Source of the DNA: Fibrisoma montanum
GTDB lineage: Bacteria; Bacteroidota; Bacteroidia; Cytophagales; Spirosomataceae
DNA: 64,000 nt
NCBI RefSeq assembly: GCF_003583365.1
Contig: NZ_QXED01000005.1
Location: forward strand, 124,001 to 188,000
Direction: 5' to 3'
Positions 43,291 to 51,153 of this stretch are shown here, piece after piece. Under the pieces are notes generated by a model. It searched no databases and was not told the origin of the DNA. It worked only from the letters and a program-made list of their open reading frames with translations. The position numbers and the translations under genes were made by a program. Every line of letters starts with the position of its first letter. Position 1 is the first letter of the stretch.

Positions 43291-43297
43291 CAAAATA
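43291..43297 (-). promoter_or_regulatory. Candidate -7 element of the polysaccharide operon
   Basis: On the minus strand TATTTTG, close to the Bacteroidota -7 consensus TAnnTTTG but one base short, with a TTG about 23 bases upstream. It lies in the 251-base divergent spacer between the Wza-like gene and parE. Tentative. Confidence 0.3.
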
Positions 43298-43446
43298 AGT
43301 GAACTTTTTTGTTTTTTCAGCAAGTTTCCTATTCAGCGGAAGGTTTTCATTGTCTTATTCGAATGCGTATAATTTTTCTAATGTTCAGAATTGACAAATA
43401 TTGTTACCTACCGAAGTTTTAGGCTATTTTCACATCAAAACCCTTT

Positions 43447-45339
43447 ATGGCAGATTCGATAAATCAGAACGTACAGTATAACGAAGACAGTATTCGATCC
43501 CTCGACTGGCGCGAACATATTCGCCTGCGGCCCGGTATGTACATCGGTAAACTCGGCGACGGATCGGCCGCCGACGATGGTATTTACGTACTGCTGAAAG
43601 AAACCATCGATAACTGCATCGATGAGCACGTAATGGGCCATGGGAAAATCATTGAGGTACGCGTGAGTGATCACCGCGTGGAAGTGCGTGACTTCGGCCG
43701 GGGCATCCCCCTGGGCAAAGTCGTTGAGGTGGTTTCCAAGATTAACACCGGTGGTAAATACGATTCCGGCGCGTTTCAGAAGTCGGTTGGTCTCAACGGC
43801 GTCGGTACCAAAGCCGTTAACGCCCTGTCGACGTACTTCCGGGTGCAGTCGTTCCGGGATGGACGGACCGTCTGGGCTGAGTTTGAGCGGGGTGAACTGA
43901 AGCACAAAGGCGAAGAGGTCACCTCCGAGCGGAACGGGACACTCATTGTGTTCGAGCCGGACGATACGGTGTTCAAAAATTTCCATTTCATCCCGCAGTT
44001 TCTGGAGAAGATGATCTGGAACTACTGCTACCTGAACGCCGGCCTGACCATTGTTTTCAATAAGCAGAAATACATTTCGCAGAACGGCCTGCTCGACCTC
44101 CTGCGCAACAATACCGACGAGGAGGCTCTGCGCTACCCGATCATTCATCTGAAAGGACACGATATTGAGATTGCGCTTTCGCACGGCAATGCCTACGGCG
44201 AAGAATACTATTCGTTCGTCAATGGTCAGAATACGACTCAGCATGGTACGCACCTCAACGCGCTGAAAGAAGCGCTTGTGGAAACGGTGCGGAAGCACTT
44301 TGATAAAAACTACGAAACCACCGACATCCGGGCCAGCATCATCGCGGCCATCAGCATCCGGGTGCAGGAGCCGGTGTTTGAATCGCAGACCAAGACCAAG
44401 CTGGGCTCCATCAACATGTCGCCCGAGCCGAACGCGCAGTCGGTAAACTCGTTCGTAAAAGATTTCGTGAAAGAGCGGCTGGACGACTACCTGCACATGA
44501 ATCCGGCCGTGAAGGATGCCCTGAAGAAGCGGATCGAGCAGTCGGAGCGGGAACGTAAGGAACTGGCCGGTATCAAGAAACTGGCCAATGACCGCGCCAA
44601 AAAGGCCAGTCTGCACAACAAAAAACTACGCGACTGCCGGGTTCACCTACCCGACGTTAAAGCGGACGACCGCTACCAGACCACCCTGTTCATCACGGAA
44701 GGGGATTCGGCCAGCGGCTCCATCACCAAGTCGCGGAACGTTCAGTTACAGGCGGTGTTCAGTCTGCGCGGTAAACCACTGAACTGCTTCGGGCTGACTA
44801 AAAAGGTGGTGTATGAGAACGAAGAGTTTAACCTTCTTCAGCACGCCCTCGATATCGAAGATGGGCTGGATGGCCTGCGCTATAACCGCATTGTGATCGC
44901 TACCGACGCCGACGTTGATGGAATGCACATCCGGCTGCTGATGCTGACCTTTTTCCTGCAGTTCTTCCCTGATCTGGTTCGGAATGGTCACCTGTACATT
45001 CTGGAAACGCCCCTGTTCCGCGTTCGCAATCCGAAGAATCACAAGGAAACGACGTACTGTTATTCGGAGGAGGAGAAGCAGAAGGCCATTGATAAACTGA
45101 CCAAAGGCGGCAAGAAAGTCGAAATCACCCGCTTTAAAGGTCTGGGTGAGATTTCGCCGGAGGAGTTCGGGCTGTTCATCGGCGAGAACATGCGCCTGGA
45201 ACCCGTTATCATGGAAAAGGAAACGTCGGTTCCGAAACTGCTCAGCTATTACATGGGCAAAAATACCCCCGACCGCCAGCGGTTTATCATCGATAACCTG
45301 CGGATCGAGAAGGATGTGGAAGATGCCGCCCTGGTCTGA
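43447..45339 (+). CDS. parE: DNA topoisomerase IV subunit B (ParE), 630 aa
   Basis: GHKL ATPase domain: [37 protein letters not shown] and [17 protein letters not shown] are the ATP-binding motifs. A transducer domain follows, then the TOPRIM domain with [23 protein letters not shown] and [17 protein letters not shown], and the C-terminal [14 protein letters not shown]. The length and absence of a large TOPRIM insertion fit the Bacteroidota ParE type rather than GyrB. It forms heterotetramers with ParC to decatenate chromosomes. parC is not visible in the window. It ends at a strong bidirectional terminator. Confidence 0.93.
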   Translation: MADSINQNVQYNEDSIRSLDWREHIRLRPGMYIGKLGDGSAADDGIYVLLKETIDNCIDEHVMGHGKIIEVRVSDHRVEVRDFGRGIPLGKVVEVVSKINTGGKYDSGAFQKSVGLNGVGTKAVNALSTYFRVQSFRDGRTVWAEFERGELKHKGEEVTSERNGTLIVFEPDDTVFKNFHFIPQFLEKMIWNYCYLNAGLTIVFNKQKYISQNGLLDLLRNNTDEEALRYPIIHLKGHDIEIALSHGNAYGEEYYSFVNGQNTTQHGTHLNALKEALVETVRKHFDKNYETTDIRASIIAAISIRVQEPVFESQTKTKLGSINMSPEPNAQSVNSFVKDFVKERLDDYLHMNPAVKDALKKRIEQSERERKELAGIKKLANDRAKKASLHNKKLRDCRVHLPDVKADDRYQTTLFITEGDSASGSITKSRNVQLQAVFSLRGKPLNCFGLTKKVVYENEEFNLLQHALDIEDGLDGLRYNRIVIATDADVDGMHIRLLMLTFFLQFFPDLVRNGHLYILETPLFRVRNPKNHKETTYCYSEEEKQKAIDKLTKGGKKVEITRFKGLGEISPEEFGLFIGENMRLEPVIMEKETSVPKLLSYYMGKNTPDRQRFIIDNLRIEKDVEDAALV

Positions 45340-45360
45340 TTGCAGTCAAGGGTATAGTTC

Positions 45361-45406
45361 TGAAAACGCCAGGGGCCGACAGTGATGTCGGCCCCTGGCG
45401 TTTTCA
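45361..45406. terminator. Bidirectional terminator between parE and the FAS1 gene
   Basis: A perfect 21-bp inverted repeat (45361-45381 with 45386-45406) around the loop GTGA, starting with TGAAAACGCC and ending GGCGTTTTCA. It lies 22 bases past the parE stop and 25 bases before the convergent gene's stop codon, with T runs in both directions. Confidence 0.9.
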
Positions 45407-45430
45407 GTTGCTCATCTGGATAACCGGCGG

Positions 45431-46498
45431 TTACTTCGGTAACAGCACGCGGTCGATGACGTGAACGACTCCGTTGGTGGTCACCTGGTCGGCCAGGGTC
45501 ACGTTGGCCGCGCTGGTACCATTGCCTTTGCCCAGAATAGTTACCTTACCGTCGGCATTCGTGATCCGGATGCTGCCGCCCTGAGCCGTCACAAGTTCTG
45601 CCCCGTTCGGCAGCGTCTGCGAGAAGGCCCGGGTAGTCAGTACGTGGTAGTTTAGCAGATCGGCCAGTGCTTTCGGATCGGCCGCCCGAACAGCCGCTTC
45701 GTCGGCATAGCCCGCAGCCCGGAAGGCTGCGTTGGTCGGCGCGAACACCGTAAAGCCATTCTCCGGACTGCTCGCGAGGGTATTCTGCACCCCGGCCCGG
45801 TCGATAGCGGCTACCAGGAGCGTTAGGTCCTGATTCCCTTTGGCAAGATCAACTACTGTCAGTGTCGGCGGAGTCAAAACGCGGTTGATAATGTGAACAG
45901 CCGCGTTGGTAGCCGGGATATCGGCCTGGGTAATCAACGCGTTATTGACGGTAACAACACCCGCCTGCGTCTTGAATACAGACAATCGGGCGTTGGGCAA
46001 CAGCGTCTGATACGACGTATTGACCGCCGTCGGGAAGGCCGATTTGTCGATCCGCGATCCGATCACGTGGTATTGCAGAATCCGTTTCAGATCGGCCGGC
46101 TGGGCTGCGTTTACGGCTGCTACGTTAGCGAAACCAGCCGCGCGGAATGCCTCATCCGATGGGGCAAAAACCGTAAGCAGGCCCTGGCTGAGGTCGGCCC
46201 CCAGACCGGCGCGGTTGATCGCGGCTGCTAAAAATGTGAGGTTTGCATTACCGTTGACTGTTGCGGTCAGCGATGTCACAACGACGCCCGGTGTGGTAGC
46301 CGTTGTTGACGAACCCGGGGTTGTAGCTGTGGTCGACGAGCCGGGCGTTGTTGTTGATGAACCGGGATTTGTTGTACCCGTAGTCGGGGGCTGAGGATCT
46401 GGGGTAGTTTCCTGACAGCCGACCAGGATTAGTCCTGAGAACAGAAAGAGAGCGATCAGCAATTTGAGGGTTTCGCTCAGATTTGTTGTCTTTTTCAT
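45431..46498 (-). CDS. Lipoprotein with two fasciclin (FAS1) domains, 355 aa
   Basis: Start at 46498 gives MKKTTNLSETLKLLIALFLF and lipobox ILVGC; the longer frame to 46645 is not needed. A Thr/Pro/Ser/Gly linker with repeated TTPGSS units spans about residues 30-75. Two FAS1 domains follow: LTFLAAAINRAGL to INRVLTPP and LTLLVAAIDRAGV to IDRVLLPK, each with TVFAP(S/T)(D/N)AAFRAAG and a YHV/YHVL motif. FAS1 domains mediate adhesion to glycans, proteins or matrix. The protein is probably outer-membrane anchored and facing the surface or periplasm. Not obviously linked to its neighbours. Confidence 0.92.
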   Translation of the reverse strand: MKKTTNLSETLKLLIALFLFSGLILVGCQETTPDPQPPTTGTTNPGSSTTTPGSSTTATTPGSSTTATTPGVVVTSLTATVNGNANLTFLAAAINRAGLGADLSQGLLTVFAPSDEAFRAAGFANVAAVNAAQPADLKRILQYHVIGSRIDKSAFPTAVNTSYQTLLPNARLSVFKTQAGVVTVNNALITQADIPATNAAVHIINRVLTPPTLTVVDLAKGNQDLTLLVAAIDRAGVQNTLASSPENGFTVFAPTNAAFRAAGYADEAAVRAADPKALADLLNYHVLTTRAFSQTLPNGAELVTAQGGSIRITNADGKVTILGKGNGTSAANVTLADQVTTNGVVHVIDRVLLPK

Positions 46499-46690
46499 AC
46501 GTTGATGTTGGGTTAAATGAATACTCACTACCTGGATGAAACATCCGTGACGGAGCAACTGAACTGGTTTCAGGGTAAAACGGCATATATACTGACTTGT
46601 TGCCCGGCCGGTTAATCGCCCGGCTGGATGTAACCTCGGTGCCACCTTACAAAAAATACGCTGTTGGCAGTGTAGGGCGAATAGAACCGT

Positions 46691-46698
46691 TATTTTTG
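46691..46698 (+). promoter_or_regulatory. Candidate -7 element of pheA
   Basis: TATTTTTG matches TAnnTTTG, 54 bases upstream of the GTG start, with TTGG at 46664-46667 as a possible but distant -33 element. Confidence 0.4.
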
Positions 46699-46751
46699 CC
46701 GCTCGAAAGGATACTACAAAAAATTATTTAACCGCCGACACCGGACGCCCC

Positions 46752-47831
46752 GTGAACATAACCCTTGAATCGCTCCGTAACGACATCGATGCCCTTGACG
46801 ACCAACTGCTGACGCTCCTGAACCGACGGATGGATCTGGTGCGGCAGGTGGGCGATCTGAAGCGCTCCAGTAATGCCATCATCTACCGGCCCGAGCGCGA
46901 AAAGCAGATTCTGGACCGGCTGCATCGGCAAAACAATGGCCTGCTGAACCGGTCGGCGATTGAGGCTATTTTCCTGGAAATTTTTGCCGTTTCCCGGAAT
47001 CTTGAATTGCCCGAACGGGTGGCGTTTCTGGGGCCGGAGGGAAGCTTTACGCATCAGGCCGCCGAGAGCCGCTTCGGAGCAATGAGCGCCTACATGGCCC
47101 TGCCGACGATTCGTTCGGTGTTTGAGGGGGTTGAAACAGGTCGGGTGAGGTTTGGGGTAGTGCCGATTGAAAATAATCAGGAAGGCGTAGTGAATGAAAC
47201 GATTGACCTGCTGCTGGAGAAGGATTTGCGGATCGCGGCCGAGGCTCAGATTCCGGTGCACTTTACGTTTGCGACCCAGACCGAAAACCTGCGCGACATC
47301 ACGCACATCTATTCCAAAGACATCGCGTTCCGGCAGTGCAGCAAGTTCCTGAACGATTCGTTTGAAGGCCTGCAGGCCGAGCTGGTACCGGTCGAATCGA
47401 CGTCCAAAGCGGCTAAACTGGCGGCTCAGCAACCCCATACGGCGGCTATCTGTTCGCATATCGCGGCCAAGCTGTTCGACGTACCGGTGCTGTTCGACAA
47501 CATCGAAGACAGTGACCTGAACCGGACCCGATTCCTGATTCTGGCCAAAGAGTTTACGAACCAGCCCAGCGGCAACGACAAAACGACGCTGATTGCCCGC
47601 CTGCCCAATACGGAGTCGCCGGGGGTACTGGCCGAATTTCTGCAGGAGTTCAACGCCCGACGTATCAACCTGACCAAGATCGAAAGCCGCCCGCTGCGCG
47701 AAGGCGCTACGTTCCGCTACTGGTTTCTGCTCGAATGCGAAGGGCACGCGGATGAGCCCGCACTAAAAGATATTCTGAACCTCTACCGGGGAGATGTGAA
47801 ATCGGTCGGCAGCTACGTGCGGGTGGCGTAA
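46752..47831 (+). CDS. pheA: Bifunctional chorismate mutase/prephenate dehydratase, 359 aa
   Basis: The start codon is GTG (46752-46754). Residues 1-85 are an AroQ-type chorismate mutase (SLRNDIDALDDQLLTLLNRR, LVRQVGDLK). From about 92 the prephenate dehydratase domain begins VAFLGPEGSFTHQAAESRFG, with FGVVPIENNQEGVVNETIDL and the catalytic NRTRFLILAK (T-R-F motif). The last 75 residues are an ACT domain (TTLIARLPNTESPGVLAEFL, NLTKIESRPLREG), carrying the phenylalanine-sensing G-x-L and ESRP motifs. The enzyme converts chorismate to phenylpyruvate for phenylalanine synthesis and is expected to be feedback-inhibited. Confidence 0.95.
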   Translation: MNITLESLRNDIDALDDQLLTLLNRRMDLVRQVGDLKRSSNAIIYRPEREKQILDRLHRQNNGLLNRSAIEAIFLEIFAVSRNLELPERVAFLGPEGSFTHQAAESRFGAMSAYMALPTIRSVFEGVETGRVRFGVVPIENNQEGVVNETIDLLLEKDLRIAAEAQIPVHFTFATQTENLRDITHIYSKDIAFRQCSKFLNDSFEGLQAELVPVESTSKAAKLAAQQPHTAAICSHIAAKLFDVPVLFDNIEDSDLNRTRFLILAKEFTNQPSGNDKTTLIARLPNTESPGVLAEFLQEFNARRINLTKIESRPLREGATFRYWFLLECEGHADEPALKDILNLYRGDVKSVGSYVRVA

Positions 47832-47836
47832 CGTCG

Positions 47837-48442
47837 CTAGGCGGATGGTGGTTGAGGGAGCAGTATGCCCTCTGTTTCGGCGTAAATTGTTGCCGTGGGA
47901 ATAGTCAGGCCGATGGTTGCTAATTCGATTGTCTGACCAATCGCATCGGCTTCGGAAGCCAGAAACCAATACCCTTCTGCGTGTTTACGAAAGACTTCCA
48001 CCCTGATTTTCTCCGAATCCACCAGTAAGTATTCCGAGAAGGTAGGCGAGTGGCGATACAGCGCAAACTTGTCACCCCGATCGTAACCGGCCGTTCCCGG
48101 CGACAGCACCTCGACAATCAGCATCGGGTTCGTGAGCGTATCGTGCAGCTCGTCGTGGTATTGATTAGGACCACAAACGACCACAATATCGGGGTAGGCG
48201 TAGAGCGAGTCAGTTGGTACGTTGACCCGCTGGTCACTGGAAAAACTGCGGCAACCTTTGCCACGTAGATGAATGTAGAGCTCACCTACAAGATTGTCTT
48301 TGATGCGGTTGTGGTTAGTAGATGCGCCTGCCTTTGGGATGATTTCGCCTGCAACGTATTCGCTCTTAACGGTAGCTTCCCGTTCAAGACGCAGATAGAC
48401 GTCCGGTGTGATTTGTATTTTCTCGGCTACCATAACGCCCAT
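47837..48442 (-). CDS. Uma2 family (DUF820) putative nuclease, 201 aa
   Basis: Start chosen at the ATG of 48442 (MGVMVAEKIQITPDVYLRLE); 48433 is also possible. Uma2 landmarks are SEYVAGEIIPKAGASTNHNR, YPDIVVVCGPN (the Asp of the PD-D/ExK-like site), MLIVEVLSPGTAGYDRGDKF (E-V-L-S-P) and SEYLLVDSEKIRVEVFRK. These proteins have a restriction-endonuclease-like fold and are abundant in Cyanobacteria and Cytophagales, but their biological role is unsettled. It is convergent with pheA (5 bases between the stops) and divergent from the Moco enzyme gene. Confidence 0.9.
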   Translation of the reverse strand: MGVMVAEKIQITPDVYLRLEREATVKSEYVAGEIIPKAGASTNHNRIKDNLVGELYIHLRGKGCRSFSSDQRVNVPTDSLYAYPDIVVVCGPNQYHDELHDTLTNPMLIVEVLSPGTAGYDRGDKFALYRHSPTFSEYLLVDSEKIRVEVFRKHAEGYWFLASEADAIGQTIELATIGLTIPTATIYAETEGILLPQPPSA

Positions 48443-48575
48443 TTTTTGATTGCGCAAAACTAGATATTTCAATTTACAGTTTATCCAGCAGAAAGGCAAT
48501 ACGGGCGAAGTTACGTTCGTAAATTCAACCTTGTACGGCTGTGTCGTCTGTGGTTCGGATAAACCAGCTCCTGCT

Positions 48576-49283
48576 ATGGAAACCAACGAAAAATTTGATA
48601 AGATTGTCGAGGCCCGCATGAAGCTCAAACGTCGGTTTGAGGAAAAAATGGCCCAGACGCCCTCCCTGGCCGACGGTAGTGATGGTCAATTGAAACCGCG
48701 TGGGTCTGGTCCCCAGAATCGCCACGGCATGCCGACGGTTCCCGTTGGGCAGACCATCACGACAAAGTGGCCCGTGCTGGATCTTGGCTATCAGCCCAGC
48801 ATTCCCCTCGACAAATGGCAGCTTAACATCGACGGTGAGGTGAACAATCCCATCCGCCTGAAGTGGCAGGATTTCATGGATTTACCCCAGGTGGAAGACA
48901 CGAGCGATTTTCACTGCGTCACAACCTGGTCGCGGCTGAATATTCCCTGGGTGGGGGTGCGGTTTATGGATCTGGCGGCCCTGGTGGACCCAAAAGAAAC
49001 GGCTACGCATGTGATGTGCTACGGCTACGACGGCTATTCGACTAACGTATCGCTGGAAGAAGCCCTCAAACCGGATGTGCTGCTGGTTCACACCGCAGAC
49101 GGTCAGCCGCTGCCCCGCGAACACGGCGGACCCGTCCGGATGATTACGCCCCAGCTTTACGCCTGGAAAGGATCAAAATGGATCAAGCGTATCGAGTTCC
49201 TGCCGAAAAACCAACTCGGTTTCTGGGAAGAGCGCGGCTACTCCAACACCGCCTACCCCTGGCGCAATGATCGCTATAGTTGA
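48576..49283 (+). CDS. Sulfite-oxidase-like molybdopterin-dependent oxidoreductase, 235 aa
   Basis: The ATG at 48576 gives METNEKFDKIVEARMKLKRR with no Tat or Sec signal, so the enzyme should be cytoplasmic, unlike MsrP/YedY. WQLNIDGEVNNPIRLKWQDF, SDFHCVTTWSRLNIPWVGVR (the Cys ligand of Mo) and GGPVRMITPQLYAWKGSKWI are the oxidoreductase molybdopterin-binding blocks. FWEERGYSNTAYPWRNDRYS is a typical C terminus of the YuiH-like subgroup. The natural substrate of this subgroup is not known. The 3' side is occupied by the GTCTGAC repeat element. Confidence 0.88.
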   Translation: METNEKFDKIVEARMKLKRRFEEKMAQTPSLADGSDGQLKPRGSGPQNRHGMPTVPVGQTITTKWPVLDLGYQPSIPLDKWQLNIDGEVNNPIRLKWQDFMDLPQVEDTSDFHCVTTWSRLNIPWVGVRFMDLAALVDPKETATHVMCYGYDGYSTNVSLEEALKPDVLLVHTADGQPLPREHGGPVRMITPQLYAWKGSKWIKRIEFLPKNQLGFWEERGYSNTAYPWRNDRYS

Positions 49284-49311
49284 AAAAGGAGGAAAGGGAG
49301 AGAAAAGACTC

Positions 49312-49490
49312 GGTCTGACGGTACGTCTGACCAAGTTTGATGCGCTGCTCTTTTTGATGAAGCCGTGGGTCTGACGGTACGTCTGACCCGCAGCTGATAA
49401 AACAAACGGTCAGACGTGCCGTCAGACCGAGTCTGATCGCTGTTCCTTCTGAAGAAGCCGTGGGTCTGACGCGCCGTCAGACGGCGCGTC
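49312..49490. repeat. GTCTGAC intergenic repeat element, locus 1
   Basis: Three 21-base copies are present: plus orientation at 49312-49332 and 49368-49388, reverse at 49408-49428 (with G for A at one position). The core is GTCTGAC-GGTAC-GTCTGAC. A fourth diverged copy at 49464-49490 forms a perfect 11-bp inverted repeat with a single-base loop (49468-49490), abutting the gmhA stop codon. Between copies, AAGCCGTGGGTCTGAC occurs twice (from 49360 and 49454) in a repeated spacer. The element lies between convergent genes. Confidence 0.9.
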
Positions 49491-50062
49491 TATTGCTCCA
49501 TAAAACTATAACATAGCATGTGGCAGATGGTCATGTGGGCATCTTCGACGCGGCCGTAGTGCTCGGAGTCGATGACAATGACCTCCTGCGCCAGATCAGC
49601 TAGCCGACCGCGTTTGGCACCAACCAGACCAATCGTCGTCAGGCCGTGTTCGTTAGCCCACTGCACCGCTTTTACCAGATTGGGGGAGTTGCCGCTCACG
49701 CTCATCGTCAGCACGAGGTCGCCGGGGCGGGCGTAGTTCTGGAGCTGGCCAACAAATACGTCTTCATACGCATAATCATTACCGAGGGCGGTCAGCCAGG
49801 CGGTGTTATCGTTCAGCGACAGGCAGCGGAACCGGCGACCCTTACCCTGGCTAACCAGTTTGTCGGAAGCCCCTTTGCCGAGGTCGGTGATAAAATGCGA
49901 TGCGTTGGCCGCGCTGCCGCCGTTGCCGAAGACAAACAGTTGCCGGTCGTCTTCCCAGCATTGTTTCAGCAGGTTCGTGATGCGTTCGACTTTATCGAGC
50001 GGAATGGATGCGTAGGCGGCCTGCTGCTGGGCGAGGTAGGATTGGAAGTAGGTGGTGTTCAT
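49490..50062 (-). CDS. gmhA: Sedoheptulose-7-phosphate isomerase-like SIS protein (GmhA), 190 aa
   Basis: A SIS-domain protein of the usual GmhA length. QLFVFGNGGSAANASHFITD is the phosphate-binding G-N-G-G-S-A motif, LSLNDNTAWLTALGNDYAYE carries active-site residues, and MSVSGNSPNLVKAVQWA and HYGRVEDAHMTICHMLCY (the E-D-x-H helix) follow. GmhA makes D-glycero-D-manno-heptose 7-phosphate, the first step to heptose for LPS or S-layer glycans, consistent with the GT9 gene in the glycan operon. Downstream of a ROK kinase gene and separated from it by a hairpin-rich repeat. Confidence 0.87.
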   Translation of the reverse strand: MNTTYFQSYLAQQQAAYASIPLDKVERITNLLKQCWEDDRQLFVFGNGGSAANASHFITDLGKGASDKLVSQGKGRRFRCLSLNDNTAWLTALGNDYAYEDVFVGQLQNYARPGDLVLTMSVSGNSPNLVKAVQWANEHGLTTIGLVGAKRGRLADLAQEVIVIDSEHYGRVEDAHMTICHMLCYSFMEQ

Positions 50063-50068
50063 GGAATT

Positions 50069-50149
50069 AAACGCAGAGAAAAAGAGGTTAGCGCAGAGGG
50101 CACAGAGTACTCTCCGCGAACTCTGCGAAGCCTCTGTTCCTCTGCGTTT
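50069..50149. repeat. GCAGAG-word intergenic inverted repeat
   Basis: AAACGCAGAG (50069-50078) pairs with CTCTGCGTTT (50140-50149). Inner pairs are AGAGG/CCTCT (50082-50086, 50131-50135) and GCAGAG/CTCTGC (50092-50097, 50121-50126), closing on the palindrome AGAGTACTCT (50104-50113). The element fills nearly the whole spacer between the ROK gene and gmhA. Similar aacgcagagg-type repeats occur in many genomes (from memory). Confidence 0.85.
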
Positions 50150-50152
50150 GTA

Positions 50153-51085
50153 TTACGTTGCTAAAGCCAGGGCGCCGATGGGCACGGCATCCTCGCCGAG
50201 TTCAGCCAGCAGCACAATGGGGGGCTGAAACGCTTTCATGACAAAACGCGTCAAGGCCTGCCGAACAGCCGCCCGCAGGGGTTCGCCGATTAGCGACAGT
50301 CCTCCGCCCAGTACAATGGCGTCGGGGTGAAACAGGTGCACAACGTGCGATAAGCCAAGCGCGATCACGGAACCAATCTGTTCGATCAGCATCCGGGCGA
50401 CCGGGTCGCTCTGCTCATAGGCCGGATGCAGAAACCTGGCTTCGCCGGTGGTGATGCCGCTGGCGTGGGCGTCGGTAACCAGTTGTTTCAGAACAGAATC
50501 GTCGGGTAGCTGGGGCAATAACTGACGAATCTGCCGGTCGACTGCCCAACCCGAACAGGTCTGTTCAATGGTCTGCCCGTTGGCCCCTGACTCATCCGGT
50601 GGCACCAGCCAGAGATGCCCGATTTCGGCCTCGCCGGGCGTAGCGCCGTGGTACAACTGACCATCAACGACCATCCCCCCGCCGACACCACTGCCCAGGG
50701 TTACGTAAAAAACGTGCCGAAAACCGGTGGCTACGCCGTGGCGGGCTTCGCCCAGGGCCGCTACGTTGGCATCGTTCTCAACCCGGATCAGGTGAACGCC
50801 GGTCTGATCGCGTAACCAGTTGCTCAGCTCAAATCCGGCCCAGCCCTGTATCTGGTGGGAGGTAGCAATCCGGCCCGTTTGCCAGTCGACCGGCCCGCCG
50901 AACCCAACGCCGATGGCCTGGGGCGGCTCCGGAAGCTGCCGGATGGTTTGCTCAATGTGACCCAGAATACCTTCGGCTCCCTGAGCCGGATCGACCGCAT
51001 AGCGGTACCGTTGGTGGATACGTCCGTCGTTTCCGCCCGTTACGAGCTGGAGTTTGGTTCCACCGATTTCAATGCCAAGATTCAT
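50153..51085 (-). CDS. ROK family sugar kinase-like protein, 310 aa
   Basis: It starts MNLGIEIGGTKLQLVTGG, the phosphate-1 motif, with IGVGFGGPVDWQTGRI, RVENDANVAALGEARHG (catalytic Asp in E-N-D-A-N) and YVTLGSGVGGGMVVDGQLYH. The usual zinc-binding stretch after G-E-x-G-H (C-x-C-G-x2-G-C-x-E) is absent; here GEAEIGHLWLVPPDESGANG is followed by TCSGWAVDRQ. The enzyme should be a cytoplasmic kinase of glucose or another hexose or heptose. Its position upstream of gmhA raises the possibility of a role in heptose metabolism, which I infer only from the order. Confidence 0.85.
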   Translation of the reverse strand: MNLGIEIGGTKLQLVTGGNDGRIHQRYRYAVDPAQGAEGILGHIEQTIRQLPEPPQAIGVGFGGPVDWQTGRIATSHQIQGWAGFELSNWLRDQTGVHLIRVENDANVAALGEARHGVATGFRHVFYVTLGSGVGGGMVVDGQLYHGATPGEAEIGHLWLVPPDESGANGQTIEQTCSGWAVDRQIRQLLPQLPDDSVLKQLVTDAHASGITTGEARFLHPAYEQSDPVARMLIEQIGSVIALGLSHVVHLFHPDAIVLGGGLSLIGEPLRAAVRQALTRFVMKAFQPPIVLLAELGEDAVPIGALALAT

Positions 51086-51153
51086 TGTACTGGGTTATGC
51101 GTTTCCGGCCTGACAAAAGCCTGCTGCCTTATAAAGCGATCCGGTAGGAATAC

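Noticed and set aside
43435-44616. Long minus-strand ORF of 393 aa opposite parE
   Set aside because: It is the antisense shadow of a well-conserved parE gene, caused by GC-biased codon use.
46728-47747. Minus-strand ORF of 339 aa
   Set aside because: It is antisense to pheA, whose mutase, dehydratase and ACT domains are complete.
49312-49490. CRISPR array
   Set aside because: The GTCTGAC units are short, in both orientations, with spacers that are themselves repeated and irregular in length; no cas genes are nearby.
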